In this document: positions 35,949-46,200 of the stretch, piece after piece
Numbering within the stretch: the stretch's first letter is position 1
Layout of the letters: the number at the start of each line of letters is the position of its first letter
NCBI RefSeq assembly: GCF_001465795.2
Contig: NZ_CP013659.2
Span: 1,816,501 to 1,880,500, forward strand
Length of the DNA: 64,000 bases
Reading direction: 5' to 3'
From: Planococcus rifietoensis
GTDB lineage: Bacteria; Bacillota; Bacilli; Bacillales_A; Planococcaceae
Notes under the pieces: model-generated
Told to the model about the DNA's origin: nothing
What the model saw: only the letters and a program-made list of their open reading frames with translations
Database searches by the model: none
Program-made: the position numbers and the translations under genes

Positions 35949-36875
35949 TCATTGCCCATTATGTCTGTAATACGCCATATCTTTGCGGTCCTGCAAAACT
36001 TTAGCGGTGATTTCATCGGCATTGGCTGTTTCATTTTTGAGCCATTCATGGAAAACTAACCAAATGAACACAGTAAATACCAATTCCTGGATAATTTTCA
36101 TTGTGATGCCGCCGGTGCGTTGGTCTTCGATCAGCGACATATTCGTGAAGAGTTCAGGGCCTGACAAGTTAAGCTGTGCCAGTGTCCCTGCAGGCACGCA
36201 TAGAGCCATCGCCTGCATCCATGCTTCACCATCTGAATACGTTGCATAAAACGGTGTCGTGCTGAAAATGATCAAGGCACAAGCTGGCGTCATCAAAACG
36301 CTCAAGCCGAATAAATAGCCCAATTTCTTCAGTCCGTGGAATTTGTGCATGCCTTCAAGATTGTTGACCACAGGCCACCAGTAAAGCAGTGCCGACACGA
36401 ACAGCAAGGTGCTGACGATGCTATGAATCAGCATGTCTTGCTTGACGAAATCGAAGACAAGCGGCAAATGGTAAACGGAGAAGAATAAACTGAATAGCAG
36501 CAAGGCAATCAATGGTTTAGTGAAGAACATGAACAGAGGGTTGATAATTGGCAACTCGATGAACGCCCGCCAAATATAAGAAGGAATCCCCATGATCACA
36601 AGCGGGGCAGCCAATAGCAAGAGCAGCGCCATCTGAACCATATGCATCGTCAACGTGATGTGTCCAAGCAAATCGACCGGCGAGCCTTTCAAGATGTAGA
36701 TCAAGGCCATCCCTGACACGAAGAGCAGGGCCTGCTTGGTTTGAAGCGGTTCACTATCAGTGAATTTATGTCTCCACTTTGTGGTGACTAGAAAATATAA
36801 AAGCGTAATCAGTACGAGAAATCCAAAATACCAGGGGCTCCATAACGCCTCGAAGCCGAAAATGCTGATTGGCAT
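35949..36875 (-). CDS. ctaG: CtaG, cytochrome caa3 oxidase assembly factor
   Basis: 308 residues with about seven membrane spans and scattered His/Met pairs (HITLTMHMVQM, MHKFHGLKK) typical of the caa3_CtaG family. These proteins help build the copper centre of caa3 oxidase in Bacillus. I chose the ATG at 36875, which has AGGAGG upstream; the open frame before it is spurious. A terminator separates it from ctaF, so it is transcribed at a lower level or from its own promoter. Confidence 0.93.
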   Translation of the reverse strand: MPISIFGFEALWSPWYFGFLVLITLLYFLVTTKWRHKFTDSEPLQTKQALLFVSGMALIYILKGSPVDLLGHITLTMHMVQMALLLLLAAPLVIMGIPSYIWRAFIELPIINPLFMFFTKPLIALLLFSLFFSVYHLPLVFDFVKQDMLIHSIVSTLLFVSALLYWWPVVNNLEGMHKFHGLKKLGYLFGLSVLMTPACALIIFSTTPFYATYSDGEAWMQAMALCVPAGTLAQLNLSGPELFTNMSLIEDQRTGGITMKIIQELVFTVFIWLVFHEWLKNETANADEITAKVLQDRKDMAYYRHNGQ

Positions 36876-36982
36876 TAGACCGTACCTCCTTTTTTCCTTA
36901 AGTACCCTCATTATATAGGTGATGCCTTGCCATATCAATGAACGAATCATGACATTTGCGAGCCGACACAATGCATCCACAT

Positions 36983-37020
36983 AAAAAAACTCCGGACTTT
37001 TTACAGTCCGGAGTTTTTTA
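36983..37020 (-). terminator. Terminator of ctaF, between ctaF and ctaG
   Basis: AACTCCGGACTG and its complement form a 10-12 bp stem followed by seven Ts on the minus strand. It is nearly symmetrical. Confidence 0.92.
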
Positions 37021-37023
37021 AGT

Positions 37024-37356
37024 TTACCACCAAACGATGGTGACCATCGTAAGAACGATAGTGAATGCGACAAAGATGCCGCTGAACATGAAGAATGCCA
37101 TCATGCCGTGGCCTTTATTGCTCATGTGCATGAAATTATAAAGCTGGAGCACGACTTGAATTGCAGCCAATAGCAAGATAATCGGCACGATCAAGTAATT
37201 CGAAAAATCTGCTGCTACTACAGTGAATGCGATTAGCGTCAAGAAAATCATCATAGCGAATGATGTCAACTGGCTGCGCATCTCGGTAGCACGTTTTCTC
37301 TTGATAAATTCAAATTCTGCTCTGGATCTGTGAATATCGTGAGTATCGTGTGCCAT
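37024..37356 (-). CDS. ctaF: Cytochrome c oxidase subunit IV (CtaF)
   Basis: 110 residues with three membrane spans, the usual size of caa3 subunit IVB. A polar Arg/Lys-rich N-terminus (HRSRAEFEFIKRKRATEM) precedes the first span. It starts 2 bases after the ctaE stop, so translation is coupled. It completes the CtaC-D-E-F oxidase in the membrane. Confidence 0.9.
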   Translation of the reverse strand: MAHDTHDIHRSRAEFEFIKRKRATEMRSQLTSFAMMIFLTLIAFTVVAADFSNYLIVPIILLLAAIQVVLQLYNFMHMSNKGHGMMAFFMFSGIFVAFTIVLTMVTIVWW

Positions 37357-37357
37357 A

Positions 37358-37984
37358 TTAACCGATCACTCCCATCAAGTAGACTACAGTGAAGATGAAC
37401 ACCCATACTACGTCAATGAAATGCCAATAAAGAGCGGCAAGATAGAACTTCGGTGCATTGTACATGTTCAAGCCGCGTTTAGCGTTACGGAGCATCAACG
37501 CGATGAACCAGCTAAGCCCGAAGACAACGTGCGCCCCGTGAGTTCCGACTAAAGTATAGAATGCGGAACTAAAGGCACTATTGGTATAGCCAAAACCGAG
37601 GTGGACATAATGGTTAAACTCATAAATCTCCAAGCCTAGGAACGCAAGCCCCAATAGCACGGTAATTCCTAGCCATGCCTGCATTGCCTTGAAATTATGA
37701 TTCTTCATATGATACATCGCGTAAACACTAGTCAACGAAGATGTCAAAAGAATCATTGTCATGGCAAAAACAAGCGGCAGTTCGAACAAGCCGGAAGCGG
37801 AAAATTCCATTCCGCTTGGGCCTTTATCTTTCAACGCAAGATAAGTTGCGAAGAGAGAGGCGAAGGTGACGGTCTCAGCTGCAAGAAGCAACCAGAAACC
37901 AACGAACTTGTTCTTCCCTTCTAGCGTCGCCGTTTCAGGATGATCGGGCCAAGTTTGTGGGGTATATCGTTTATTTAAGTCCAC
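37358..37984 (-). CDS. ctaE: Cytochrome c oxidase subunit III (CtaE)
   Basis: 208 residues and five membrane spans with the subunit III pattern (GFWLLLAAETVTFASLFATYLAL, HGAHVVFGLSWF, YWHFIDVVWVFIFT). The GTG at 37984 has GGAGGC upstream and overlaps the end of ctaD by 14 bases; longer frames run into ctaD. It stabilises subunit I of the caa3 oxidase. Confidence 0.95.
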   Translation of the reverse strand: MDLNKRYTPQTWPDHPETATLEGKNKFVGFWLLLAAETVTFASLFATYLALKDKGPSGMEFSASGLFELPLVFAMTMILLTSSLTSVYAMYHMKNHNFKAMQAWLGITVLLGLAFLGLEIYEFNHYVHLGFGYTNSAFSSAFYTLVGTHGAHVVFGLSWFIALMLRNAKRGLNMYNAPKFYLAALYWHFIDVVWVFIFTVVYLMGVIG

Positions 37985-39884
37985 CTTTTTTGCCTCCTTC
38001 CAGCGCTCTTGCTTCTCTTTGAATGCGTTCGTTATCCGCAATCAATTCTTCTTTTGTTACATGGAAACCAAGGTCATCTTTCAAAGAACGCACGAGCATT
38101 GAACCAAATGTGATCGCAAGACCGCCGATCAATACAGGAAGCGCCCATGCATGCCCATCCATATGGTACATTGCGCCAAACGCTGCAATGAACATGCCAA
38201 GTGAGATGACGAAAGGAATGAATGATCCGTTCGGCATGTGGATATCGCCGAGTGGCTCAGCATAGACCATGCCTTCTTTATTGCCTTCCATTTTCTCGAT
38301 CCAATACGGATCAAGTCCACGGACAAGCGGTGTTTGTGCAAAGTTATAGAATGGCGGTGGTGATGGGATTGCCCATTCAAGCGTACGTCCGTCGCCCCAT
38401 GGGTCGTTGCCGACGCGTTCGCCTTTCATTACTGTCATAACAACGTTGACGAGGAGGATAAGAACTCCGATCGCCATCAACAAGGCACCAGCCGAGCTGA
38501 TTGCGTTGAATAGATCCCAGCCTTGGTCAGCTCCGAACGTGTAAACACGGCGTGGCATACCCATGAGGCCAAGGAAATGCTGAATAAAGAATGTCAAATG
38601 GAATCCGATGAAGAAGAACCAGAATGTCCATTTTCCAAGTTTTTCGCTCAACATTGTACCGAACATTTTCGGCCAGTACAAATGCGTACCTGCCAAAATT
38701 GCGAGCACAACACCACCAACGATTACGTAGTGGAAGTGGGCGACGATAAAGTAAGAATCGTGCAGCTGGTAATCAAGCGGCGCAATTGCCTGCATAACGC
38801 CTGTTACCCCACCAGCTACGAATGACGGGATAAACGCAACTGCGTAGATCATCGGCACTGTGAAGGAAATGTTTCCTCCCCAGATCGTAAGTAGCCAGTT
38901 AAAGATTTTGATCCCTGTCGGAACTGCGATGATCATCGTTGCAAGGGCGAAGACCGCGTTTGCTGTCGGTCCAAGACCAACTGTAAACATGTGGTGAGCC
39001 CAAACCATGAATCCGTAGAAACCGATCAGGATTGTTGCAAAGACCAATGCCGTGTAACCGAATAGGCGTTTGCGGGAGAAAATTGCAAAGATTTCAGAGA
39101 AAATACCAAATGCTGGCAAAATCAAGATGTAAACTTCCGGGTGACCGAAGATCCAGAAGAAATGCTCCCAAATGATCGTGTTACCACCCATTTGTACATC
39201 AAAGAAATTAGCCCCGAACAAACGGTCGAATACCATGAAGAAGATACCGACAGTCAGTGGAGGGAATGCCAAGAGAATCAACGCAGACGCTACGAAAGTC
39301 GTCCAAGTGAAAAGCGGCATTCTCATATACGTCATACCCGGAGCACGCATATTGATGATCGTAACAAGGAAGTTAATCCCCGCGATCAAGGTACCGAAAC
39401 CGGATATCGTCAAACCGAGTGAGTAAAAATCGATTCCGTGGCCTTCAGATTCAAGTGCCAAAGAAGCATAGTTTGTCCATCCTGCATCCGGTGCTCCACC
39501 CAAGAACCAAGAAAGGTTTAGGAAGATACCACCGAAGAAGAATAGCCAGAACCCAAGTGAGTTCAAGAAAGGAAACGCCACATCACGCGCACCGATTTGC
39601 AAAGGTGAGACGGCGTTCATGAATGCCAAGAGAATCGGCATCGCCGCAAGGAAGATCATGGTCGTTCCGTGCATCGTTAAAACTTCGTTATACGTTCCGG
39701 CGCTGAGGAAATCGTTTCCGGCTTTCATAAGCTGAATCCGGATCATCATCGCTTCTACGCCGCCGACTAGGAAGAAAAATCCGCCGGAGATCAAGTAGAG
39801 GATCGCGATTTTCTTATGGTCTACTGTTGTTAAGTAGTCCCATATTGTAGCGCCGAAACCCTTTTTCTGAGAGTTAGAACTCAC
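37971..39884 (-). CDS. ctaD: Cytochrome c oxidase subunit I (CtaD)
   Basis: 637 residues, the catalytic heme-copper subunit of a caa3-type oxidase. Heme and CuB ligands are visible: MHGTTMIF, HPEVYILILPAFG with the His-Tyr pair, WAHHMFTVG, and HDSYFIVAHFHYVIVGG. The C-terminal extension (about 540-637) adds two spans, as in Bacillus CtaD. Translation begins at GTG, 6-8 bases after AGGAGG. It reduces O2 to water while pumping protons. Confidence 0.98.
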   Translation of the reverse strand: MSSNSQKKGFGATIWDYLTTVDHKKIAILYLISGGFFFLVGGVEAMMIRIQLMKAGNDFLSAGTYNEVLTMHGTTMIFLAAMPILLAFMNAVSPLQIGARDVAFPFLNSLGFWLFFFGGIFLNLSWFLGGAPDAGWTNYASLALESEGHGIDFYSLGLTISGFGTLIAGINFLVTIINMRAPGMTYMRMPLFTWTTFVASALILLAFPPLTVGIFFMVFDRLFGANFFDVQMGGNTIIWEHFFWIFGHPEVYILILPAFGIFSEIFAIFSRKRLFGYTALVFATILIGFYGFMVWAHHMFTVGLGPTANAVFALATMIIAVPTGIKIFNWLLTIWGGNISFTVPMIYAVAFIPSFVAGGVTGVMQAIAPLDYQLHDSYFIVAHFHYVIVGGVVLAILAGTHLYWPKMFGTMLSEKLGKWTFWFFFIGFHLTFFIQHFLGLMGMPRRVYTFGADQGWDLFNAISSAGALLMAIGVLILLVNVVMTVMKGERVGNDPWGDGRTLEWAIPSPPPFYNFAQTPLVRGLDPYWIEKMEGNKEGMVYAEPLGDIHMPNGSFIPFVISLGMFIAAFGAMYHMDGHAWALPVLIGGLAITFGSMLVRSLKDDLGFHVTKEELIADNERIQREARALEGGKKGGLK

Positions 39885-39909
39885 AATAGTTTACCTCCTT
39901 TTTTAACTT

Positions 39910-41001
39910 TTACTCTTCAACTTTCAAGCCCATCAAGTATGCAGCAAGTGCATTAAGCTCTTGATCGGAAAGTTCTTCGCCATTATTTAGTGAAGCTGCT
40001 TCAGGCATCAAATTGCCTGGCTTGTATTGCTGAGGATCAGCAATCCAGTTTTTCAATGTTTCTTCATCATGTTCCATGAAGCCGGCGATTGTCGTACGGT
40101 CGCCGAAAGTCGTTAAGTTAGGACCTTGACCTGTAGCAGCGCCAGCACTGTTGACAGCGTGGCATGCAATACAACCTAAACCATCTTGGCCAAATAGTTC
40201 TTCACCCTCTTGAGCAAGTGTTTCTGTAGGCGCAGCTTGTTCTTCCTGCATTGCAGCTACCCAAGCATCAAAGTCTTCGCGGTTAAGCGTTTTGACTTTG
40301 AAATCCATCAAAGCGTGGGAAGGTCCGCAAAGCTCGGCACATTTACCGAAGTAAACGCCTTCTTCAAGTTCTGAAGATTCTTTATCGAATTCCAAATAGA
40401 AGGTATTGACGTTTTCAGGGTTGACGTCGAGCTTACCGCCAACAGAAGGAATCCAGAACGAGTGCTTAACGTCTGCAGCAATCAAATTGAAGTAGACGCG
40501 CTCGCCAGTCGGGACGACCAGTTCCTGTGCAGTGCGAATTTCCTGTTCAGGGTACTCGAATTCCCACCAGTAAAGTTTACCGGTTACGTTGACTGTCAAG
40601 TTTTCAGCCACGCCGTCTTCATCCTGTGCGTCCATCGCCGTGACATCAGCCAGGTCGAATGTTGAGTAGACCGTCGGAACAGCGAGGATCAAAAGCAGGA
40701 CGATCGGAATTGCTGTCCAGATAAACTCAAGACGCGCGCTCCCTTCGACTTGTTCAGGGATCATATCCTCCCCTACTTTTGAACGGCGGAATTTCACAAT
40801 TGCCAATACATAGATGATAGTGACGACGACGATAACGAACAACATGACAATGGATGACAAAATCAGCAAGTTAAACTGATCTTGTGCAACCTTACCAGCC
40901 GGTATCAGCGTCGAGATCTCTTCGCGCCCGCAGCCTGAAAGAAAAACAAGCAATGCGGTCATCAAGGCGAAAAGGCGCCATTTCTTAGGTCCTTTCATCA
41001 T
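39910..41001 (-). CDS. ctaC: Cytochrome c oxidase subunit II with fused cytochrome c (CtaC)
   Basis: 363 residues. A lipoprotein signal with lipobox LSGC (about 20-23) is followed by two membrane spans and a cupredoxin domain. CuA ligands appear in KHSFWIPSVGGKLDVNP and CAELCGPSHALMDF. A C-terminal cytochrome c domain has the heme motif CIACH near 280 and a Met ligand in GNLMPEA. The fusion identifies the enzyme as caa3 type rather than aa3 quinol oxidase. Confidence 0.98.
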   Translation of the reverse strand: MMKGPKKWRLFALMTALLVFLSGCGREEISTLIPAGKVAQDQFNLLILSSIVMLFVIVVVTIIYVLAIVKFRRSKVGEDMIPEQVEGSARLEFIWTAIPIVLLLILAVPTVYSTFDLADVTAMDAQDEDGVAENLTVNVTGKLYWWEFEYPEQEIRTAQELVVPTGERVYFNLIAADVKHSFWIPSVGGKLDVNPENVNTFYLEFDKESSELEEGVYFGKCAELCGPSHALMDFKVKTLNREDFDAWVAAMQEEQAAPTETLAQEGEELFGQDGLGCIACHAVNSAGAATGQGPNLTTFGDRTTIAGFMEHDEETLKNWIADPQQYKPGNLMPEAASLNNGEELSDQELNALAAYLMGLKVEE

Positions 41002-41056
41002 AGCTTTTCATACCCCTCTCTGAATAAAATGTTTTACAATTAAGTAAAAGAGAAAT

Positions 41057-41974
41057 TTAGACGAATACGGCGAAAATGATCATCGATACAAATAGAATCG
41101 TCATATAGTTCAACGAATAGATGAACATTTTCTTCGCCCATTTCAAATCATCAGCTGCTTTGAAGCCTTGGATTGCAAGAACAAGCCATCCGATATTCAA
41201 CGCTGTAGCTAAGATGATGAAGCCTATCCCTAGTTCCATAAGCAGGAACGGCAGCGGGAAAAGCAGTAAAACCCATGCAAGCATCGATTTTTTTGTCCGA
41301 TGGAATCCTTTGACCACCGGTAGCATCGGAATATTTGCAGCCCGATACTCTTCCGTCCGTTTCATGGCAAGCGCATAAAAATGCGGCGGCTGCCAGATGA
41401 ACATAATCAGAAACAGCGCCCATGCGCCCATACCGAGCGCCGGCTCCACCGCAGCCCAGCCGATTAGCGGCGGGATTGCGCCGGAAATGCTGCCGACGAT
41501 CGTGTTGCCGACATGCCGTCTCTTCGACCACATCGAATAGAGAACAACATAAGCCAAGATGCCGGCGATTCCAAACAGACCTGCTGAAACAGAAGCGGAA
41601 AACAAAAAGAGTTCGCCTATAACGATGAAAGAAATGGCGAGTGCCAAGACAGCGGATGGCTTGAACCTGCCCGTAACTGTCGGGCGGGCTCTCTTGCTGG
41701 CCATCAATGGGTCAATATCTGTGTCGATATAATTATTCATCGCCGCAGACCCCGCAATGATCAATGCCGAACCGACGATCGTGTAGACGAGAATGTCCAT
41801 GTGATCAAGGAAATTCTTATCCGAAAACTGGAAAGCGAGCCACAGTCCCGTAAAGACGGTAATTAAATTGGAATTGACAATCCCAATCTTAATAAGTGCC
41901 AGAAAATCTTTAGTGAACGTGCTCGATTCTACAGCATCGGTCGGTTCTGCAGACAAAGACCGGCCGTTTGACAT
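41057..41974 (-). CDS. ctaB: Protoheme IX farnesyltransferase (heme O synthase)
   Basis: UbiA-family membrane prenyltransferase, 305 residues with about nine spans. The Asp-rich motif NNYIDTDIDPLMASKRARPT near 88 binds the prenyl diphosphate and Mg. It converts heme B to heme O for ctaA to oxidise. The start at 41974 has AAAGGAGGG upstream. It is transcribed away from ctaA, from a separate promoter candidate. Confidence 0.96.
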   Translation of the reverse strand: MSNGRSLSAEPTDAVESSTFTKDFLALIKIGIVNSNLITVFTGLWLAFQFSDKNFLDHMDILVYTIVGSALIIAGSAAMNNYIDTDIDPLMASKRARPTVTGRFKPSAVLALAISFIVIGELFLFSASVSAGLFGIAGILAYVVLYSMWSKRRHVGNTIVGSISGAIPPLIGWAAVEPALGMGAWALFLIMFIWQPPHFYALAMKRTEEYRAANIPMLPVVKGFHRTKKSMLAWVLLLFPLPFLLMELGIGFIILATALNIGWLVLAIQGFKAADDLKWAKKMFIYSLNYMTILFVSMIIFAVFV

Positions 41975-42019
41975 ATAACTCCCTCCTTTCAAAGTTGTAA
42001 GCATATTCCGCTAACCATA

Positions 42020-42048
42020 ACTATATCTAAATTCCAGCTTCTTTTCTA
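42020..42048 (-). promoter_or_regulatory. Promoter candidate for ctaB
   Basis: TAGAAA, 17-base spacer and TATAGT on the minus strand, about 45 bases before ctaB. Four and five of six consensus bases match. Confidence 0.5.
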
Positions 42049-42173
42049 CATATTACTGAAATTTCCTGATATAAAGTGATGATTTCACGCAATTGGTCTT
42101 ACAAATATTCATCTCTAATCATACAGTAGCCCCCTCGTTATTTTAAGATAGAAAAAACGCTGTTTTTGAACAG

Positions 42174-42182
42174 TTTGTGAAG
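42174..42182 (+). promoter_or_regulatory. ResD-like box in the ctaA-ctaB intergenic region
   Basis: TTTGTGAAG differs by one base from the ResD consensus TTTGTGAAT reported for B. subtilis, where ResD controls ctaA and ctaB from this same gap. Short motif, so chance is possible. The 347-base gap otherwise holds the two promoter candidates and a small GGGCG-AA-CGCCC stem (42216-42227). Confidence 0.4.
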
Positions 42183-42235
42183 GTCGCAATTATTATGTCC
42201 AATTCTTGAAAGTTTGGGCGAACGCCCATTTCTCG

Positions 42236-42264
42236 TTGTATTTTAAACGCAGTTTCGCTATCAT
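42236..42264 (+). promoter_or_regulatory. Promoter candidate for ctaA
   Basis: TTGTAT, 17-base spacer and TATCAT on the plus strand, about 58 bases before the TTG start. Confidence 0.6.
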
Positions 42265-42321
42265 CGAGTATGCAGGTTATCGTTAACGCTAAAAGTTTTT
42301 CTAAAAAAAGTAGGTGGCATT

Positions 42322-43239
42322 TTGAAAAGCAACATTTATATAAAAATATTCGGGGTTCTTGCGTCTGTCGGCATGCTGCTCATCCTCCTCGGCGGAGCTC
42401 TAGTGACCAAGACCGACAGTGGCATGGGCTGCGGCCGCAACTGGCCGGACTGCAACGGCAATTTGATTCCGCGCGAAATCACTCCTGAAGTGCTGATCGA
42501 GTTCTCCCACCGCCTGGTGACGGGCGTGGTCGGAATTTTGATTGTGGTGTTAGCTGTATGGGCTTGGCGCAAGTTCGGCCATGTGCGGGAAACGAAGTTC
42601 CTCGCCTTTATGGCTGTCTTCTTCCTCGTGCTGCAAGCATTGATAGGGGCTGCGCAAGTTCTATGGGGCCAAGGCGATTTCATCCTCGCGCTCCACTTCG
42701 GGATCTCCCTCCTGTCGTTTGCCGCTGTCCTGCTGTTGACCTTGCTGATCTTTGAAGTGGATCGCAAGTTCGATGCGGATCGTGTGCAAATCGGCCGCAC
42801 GCTGAAATTCCATACGCTCGGCGTTGCGCTGTACTCTTACGTTGTCGTCTACACCGGCGCTCTTGTGCGCCATACAGAATCGAGCTTGATCTGTTCCGAC
42901 TGGCCTTTGTGCCGCAACGACCAGTTCGCGCTGCCAAGCAATATGTATGAATGGGTTCAGATGGGCCATCGCTTTGCAGCTGCGCTCATCGTCATCTGGA
43001 TTGGCGTGATTGCACTCCATGCGTATCGTCATTACCGCGACCAGCGAGTCATCTATTGGGGCTGGCTCATCGCCTTTACGATCGTGCTTCTCCAAGCGAC
43101 GTCCGGAATGCTCGTCGTCTTGACGAAGTTGAATCTGGCGGTGGCCTTGCTCCACTCCTTGCTCATCTCGATGCTTTTCGGATTGTTATGTTATATGGTC
43201 CTTCTCGTATCCAGAAGCAAGTTCATCAAATCCAAATAA
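42322..43239 (+). CDS. ctaA: Heme A synthase (CtaA)
   Basis: 305 residues with eight membrane spans in two four-helix halves. Heme-ligand histidines (EFSHRLVTG, then ALHFGISL and later MGHRFAAAL) and paired cysteines (GMGCGRNWPDCNGN and SLICSDWPLCRN) fit the CtaA family. It oxidises heme O to heme A for CtaD. The start is TTG at 42322 with AGGTGG upstream; no better ATG exists. It is divergent from ctaB and converges on pycA. Confidence 0.95.
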   Translation: MKSNIYIKIFGVLASVGMLLILLGGALVTKTDSGMGCGRNWPDCNGNLIPREITPEVLIEFSHRLVTGVVGILIVVLAVWAWRKFGHVRETKFLAFMAVFFLVLQALIGAAQVLWGQGDFILALHFGISLLSFAAVLLLTLLIFEVDRKFDADRVQIGRTLKFHTLGVALYSYVVVYTGALVRHTESSLICSDWPLCRNDQFALPSNMYEWVQMGHRFAAALIVIWIGVIALHAYRHYRDQRVIYWGWLIAFTIVLLQATSGMLVVLTKLNLAVALLHSLLISMLFGLLCYMVLLVSRSKFIKSK

Positions 43240-43274
43240 AAAAATCCGGTGCGAATTCGCACCGGATTTTTTTT
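43240..43274. terminator. Bidirectional terminator between ctaA and pycA
   Basis: A perfect palindrome with arms AAATCCGGTGCG and its complement around the central GAATTC is followed by T-runs on both strands. Confidence 0.95.
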
Positions 43275-43276
43275 AT

Positions 43277-46200
43277 TTATTTTGATTCCATTTCAATAAG
43301 CAGATCGCCTGTCGAAATGCCGTCGCCGGCTGTTACATAGATTTCCTGGATCGTGCCGTCAAATGGTGCTTGGACAGTTGTCTCCATCTTCATTGCTTCC
43401 GTGACCAAAAGATGGTCGCCACGTTTTACTTTCAGCCCTTTTTCACCGACTACTTTCAGGACAGTGCCAGGCATTGTCGCTGCAATATGATTTTCTTTTG
43501 TCGGGTCGGCTTTCGGTTTAGCTGCTGAATCGGTTTCAACCGTCATATCCTGAATGCTGATCTCACGCGGTTGGCCGTTCAATTCGAAATAGATGATGCG
43601 CGTCCCGTCTTTTTGCGGTTCGCCGATGGACACCAGTTTGATCATCAAGGTCTTGCCTTTTTCGATCTCGACTTCGATTTCTTCGCTGAGACGCATGCCA
43701 TAGAGGAAGGTTAAGGTATCAAGGACTGATACATCCCCAAAGGTCTGGTTCGTCAGGCTATACTCTTCGAATACTTTCGGGTACAACGCATAGGCCAGCA
43801 CTTCGTGGCTTGTGACCGGGCGCTCTAGGCGTTTGAACAGCGTCTCGCGGATTGCGTCAAAGTCAGCCGGTTCGAGCAGTTCACCTGGACGCACCGTAAT
43901 CGGCTCGCGTTCTTTCAAGATCACTTTTTGCAATTCTTTCGGGAAGCCGCCGTGCGGTTGGCCGATATAACCTTCGAAGAACTCGATGACCGATTCAGGG
44001 AAATCGATATTCTCTCCACGTGTCAACACTGTTTTTTCATCCAATTCGTTCTGGACCATGAACAAAGCCATGTCCCCTACGACTTTCGATGACGGTGTAA
44101 CTTTCACGACATCGCCGAACAACATGTTGACGCGGGAATACATTTCTTTCACTTCTTCCCAGCGCATGCCGAGACCGACCGCTTTTGCCTGCTGCTGCAG
44201 GTTGCTGTACTGCCCGCCTGGCATTTCGTGGACGTAAATCTCGGAATGCGGGCTGTTCATGCCGCTCTCGAAATCACTGTAATACTTGCGCACATCTTCC
44301 CAGTAATGGGACATGGTCTCAAGAGACTCGATATCTGCTCTGATTTTCCGCTTGCCGCCGCTCATCGCATAGTACAGCGAGTTGGCGCTTGGCTGCGACG
44401 TGAGCCCGGCCATAGTGCCAAGGGCAGTATCAACGATATCGACACCTGCTTCAATCGCTTTGGAATAAAGGTAGATGCCGTTTCCGCTCGTATCATGCGT
44501 GTGCAAATGAATTGGCAAGGAGACCGTATCCTTCAGTTCAGAAACGAGCCGGTATGCAGCTTCCGGCTTCAATAGGCCAGCCATGTCTTTGATCGCGAGA
44601 ATATGCGCGCCTGCCGCTTCCAGCTCTTTCGCCATATCCTTATAGTATTGAACCGTGTATTTATCACGGCTCGGGTCAAGAATGTCTCCTGTATAGCAAA
44701 TCGCTGCTTCTGCAACTTTGCCGGAATTGCGGACTTCATCGATGGCAACTTCCATCCCTTTAATCCAGTTGAGGCTATCGAAAATACGGAATACGTCGAT
44801 TCCAGCTTCAGCCGATGTCCGGGCAAACTCGCGGATGACATTATCCGGGTAGTTTTTATAGCCGACCGCATTCGCTCCACGGAACAACATCTGGAACAAG
44901 ACGTTCGGAATGTCTTCACGCAATTTGATGAGGCGCTGCCATGGGTCTTCCTTCAGGAAGCGATATGACACATCAAATGTCGCCCCACCCCACATCTCCA
45001 TCGAGAACAAATCGCTTTGGAGCCGGGCTGTTTCTTTTGCCACCGCAAACATATCGTGAGAACGCATGCGCGTGGCAAGCAGCGATTGATGGGCATCGCG
45101 TAGAGTCGTATCCGTGAGCAGCACATCCTCTTGCTCAAGTATCCACTTCGTCAATCCTTCCGGGCCACGCTCATCGAGAATCTGTTTTGTGCCTTGTGGA
45201 ACTTCCGTGATGATGTCGATTTCCGGTTTACGCGGAGCGGCATGGATCGGTTTCTTTTTCTTCTCGATTCCCGGGAAGCCATTTACCGTCACATTGCCGA
45301 TATAGCTAAGCAGCTTTGTTCCACGGTCTTGGCGCACAGGGAATTTGAACAATTCTGGTGTACTGTCGATAAAGCTCGTATCAAAATCCCCATTGATGAA
45401 ATTTTGATGTTTTACCACATTTTCAAGAAACGGGATATTCGTTTTGATGCCGCGGATACGGAATTCCTGCAAGTTGCGGTCCATTTTCGCTGCTGCTTCT
45501 TTGAACGTTGTTGCCCAAGTGGACACTTTAACGAGCAATGAATCGTAATACGGGGAAATGACCGCTCCCTGGAAACCATTTCCAGCATCCAGGCGTACGC
45601 CAAATCCGCCGCCTGAACGGTAGACCATCAGTTTTCCGGCATCTGGCATGAAATCGTTCAATGGATCTTCAGTCGTCACACGCGATTGAATGGCGAATCC
45701 GAACAATGGAATGTCTTCTTGTTTCGGGATGGCGATCGTTTCGCTATGCAGCATATGCCCGCGGGCAATATGGATCTGCGCATGGACGATATCGATGCCT
45801 GTAACCATTTCAGTGATCGTGTGTTCAACTTGGATGCGGGGGTTTACTTCGATAAAGTAAAATTCATCTCCCGCCACCAGGAATTCAACTGTCCCGGCAT
45901 TTATGTAATCGATGTTTTTCATTAACTTAACGGCAGCGTCGCAAATTTCGTTGCGCAATTCATTGCTGATCGAGTTGGATGGGGCGATTTCCACGACTTT
46001 CTGGTGGCGCCGCTGAATGGAGCAGTCACGTTCATACAGATGGACGACATTGCCTTCTGCATCGCCAAGGATCTGCACTTCGATGTGCTTCGGTTTGTCT
46101 ACAAATTTTTCCACATACATCTCGTCGGAACCGAAAGCAGCTTTTGCTTCGGATTTCGCACGTTCGTAAGACGATGCCAGTTCACTGGCGTCTTTGACGA

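Noticed and set aside
36876..37073. N-terminal extension of ctaG
   Set aside because: The extra codons cover the ctaF terminator and have no ribosome site; the ATG at 36875 has AGGAGG.
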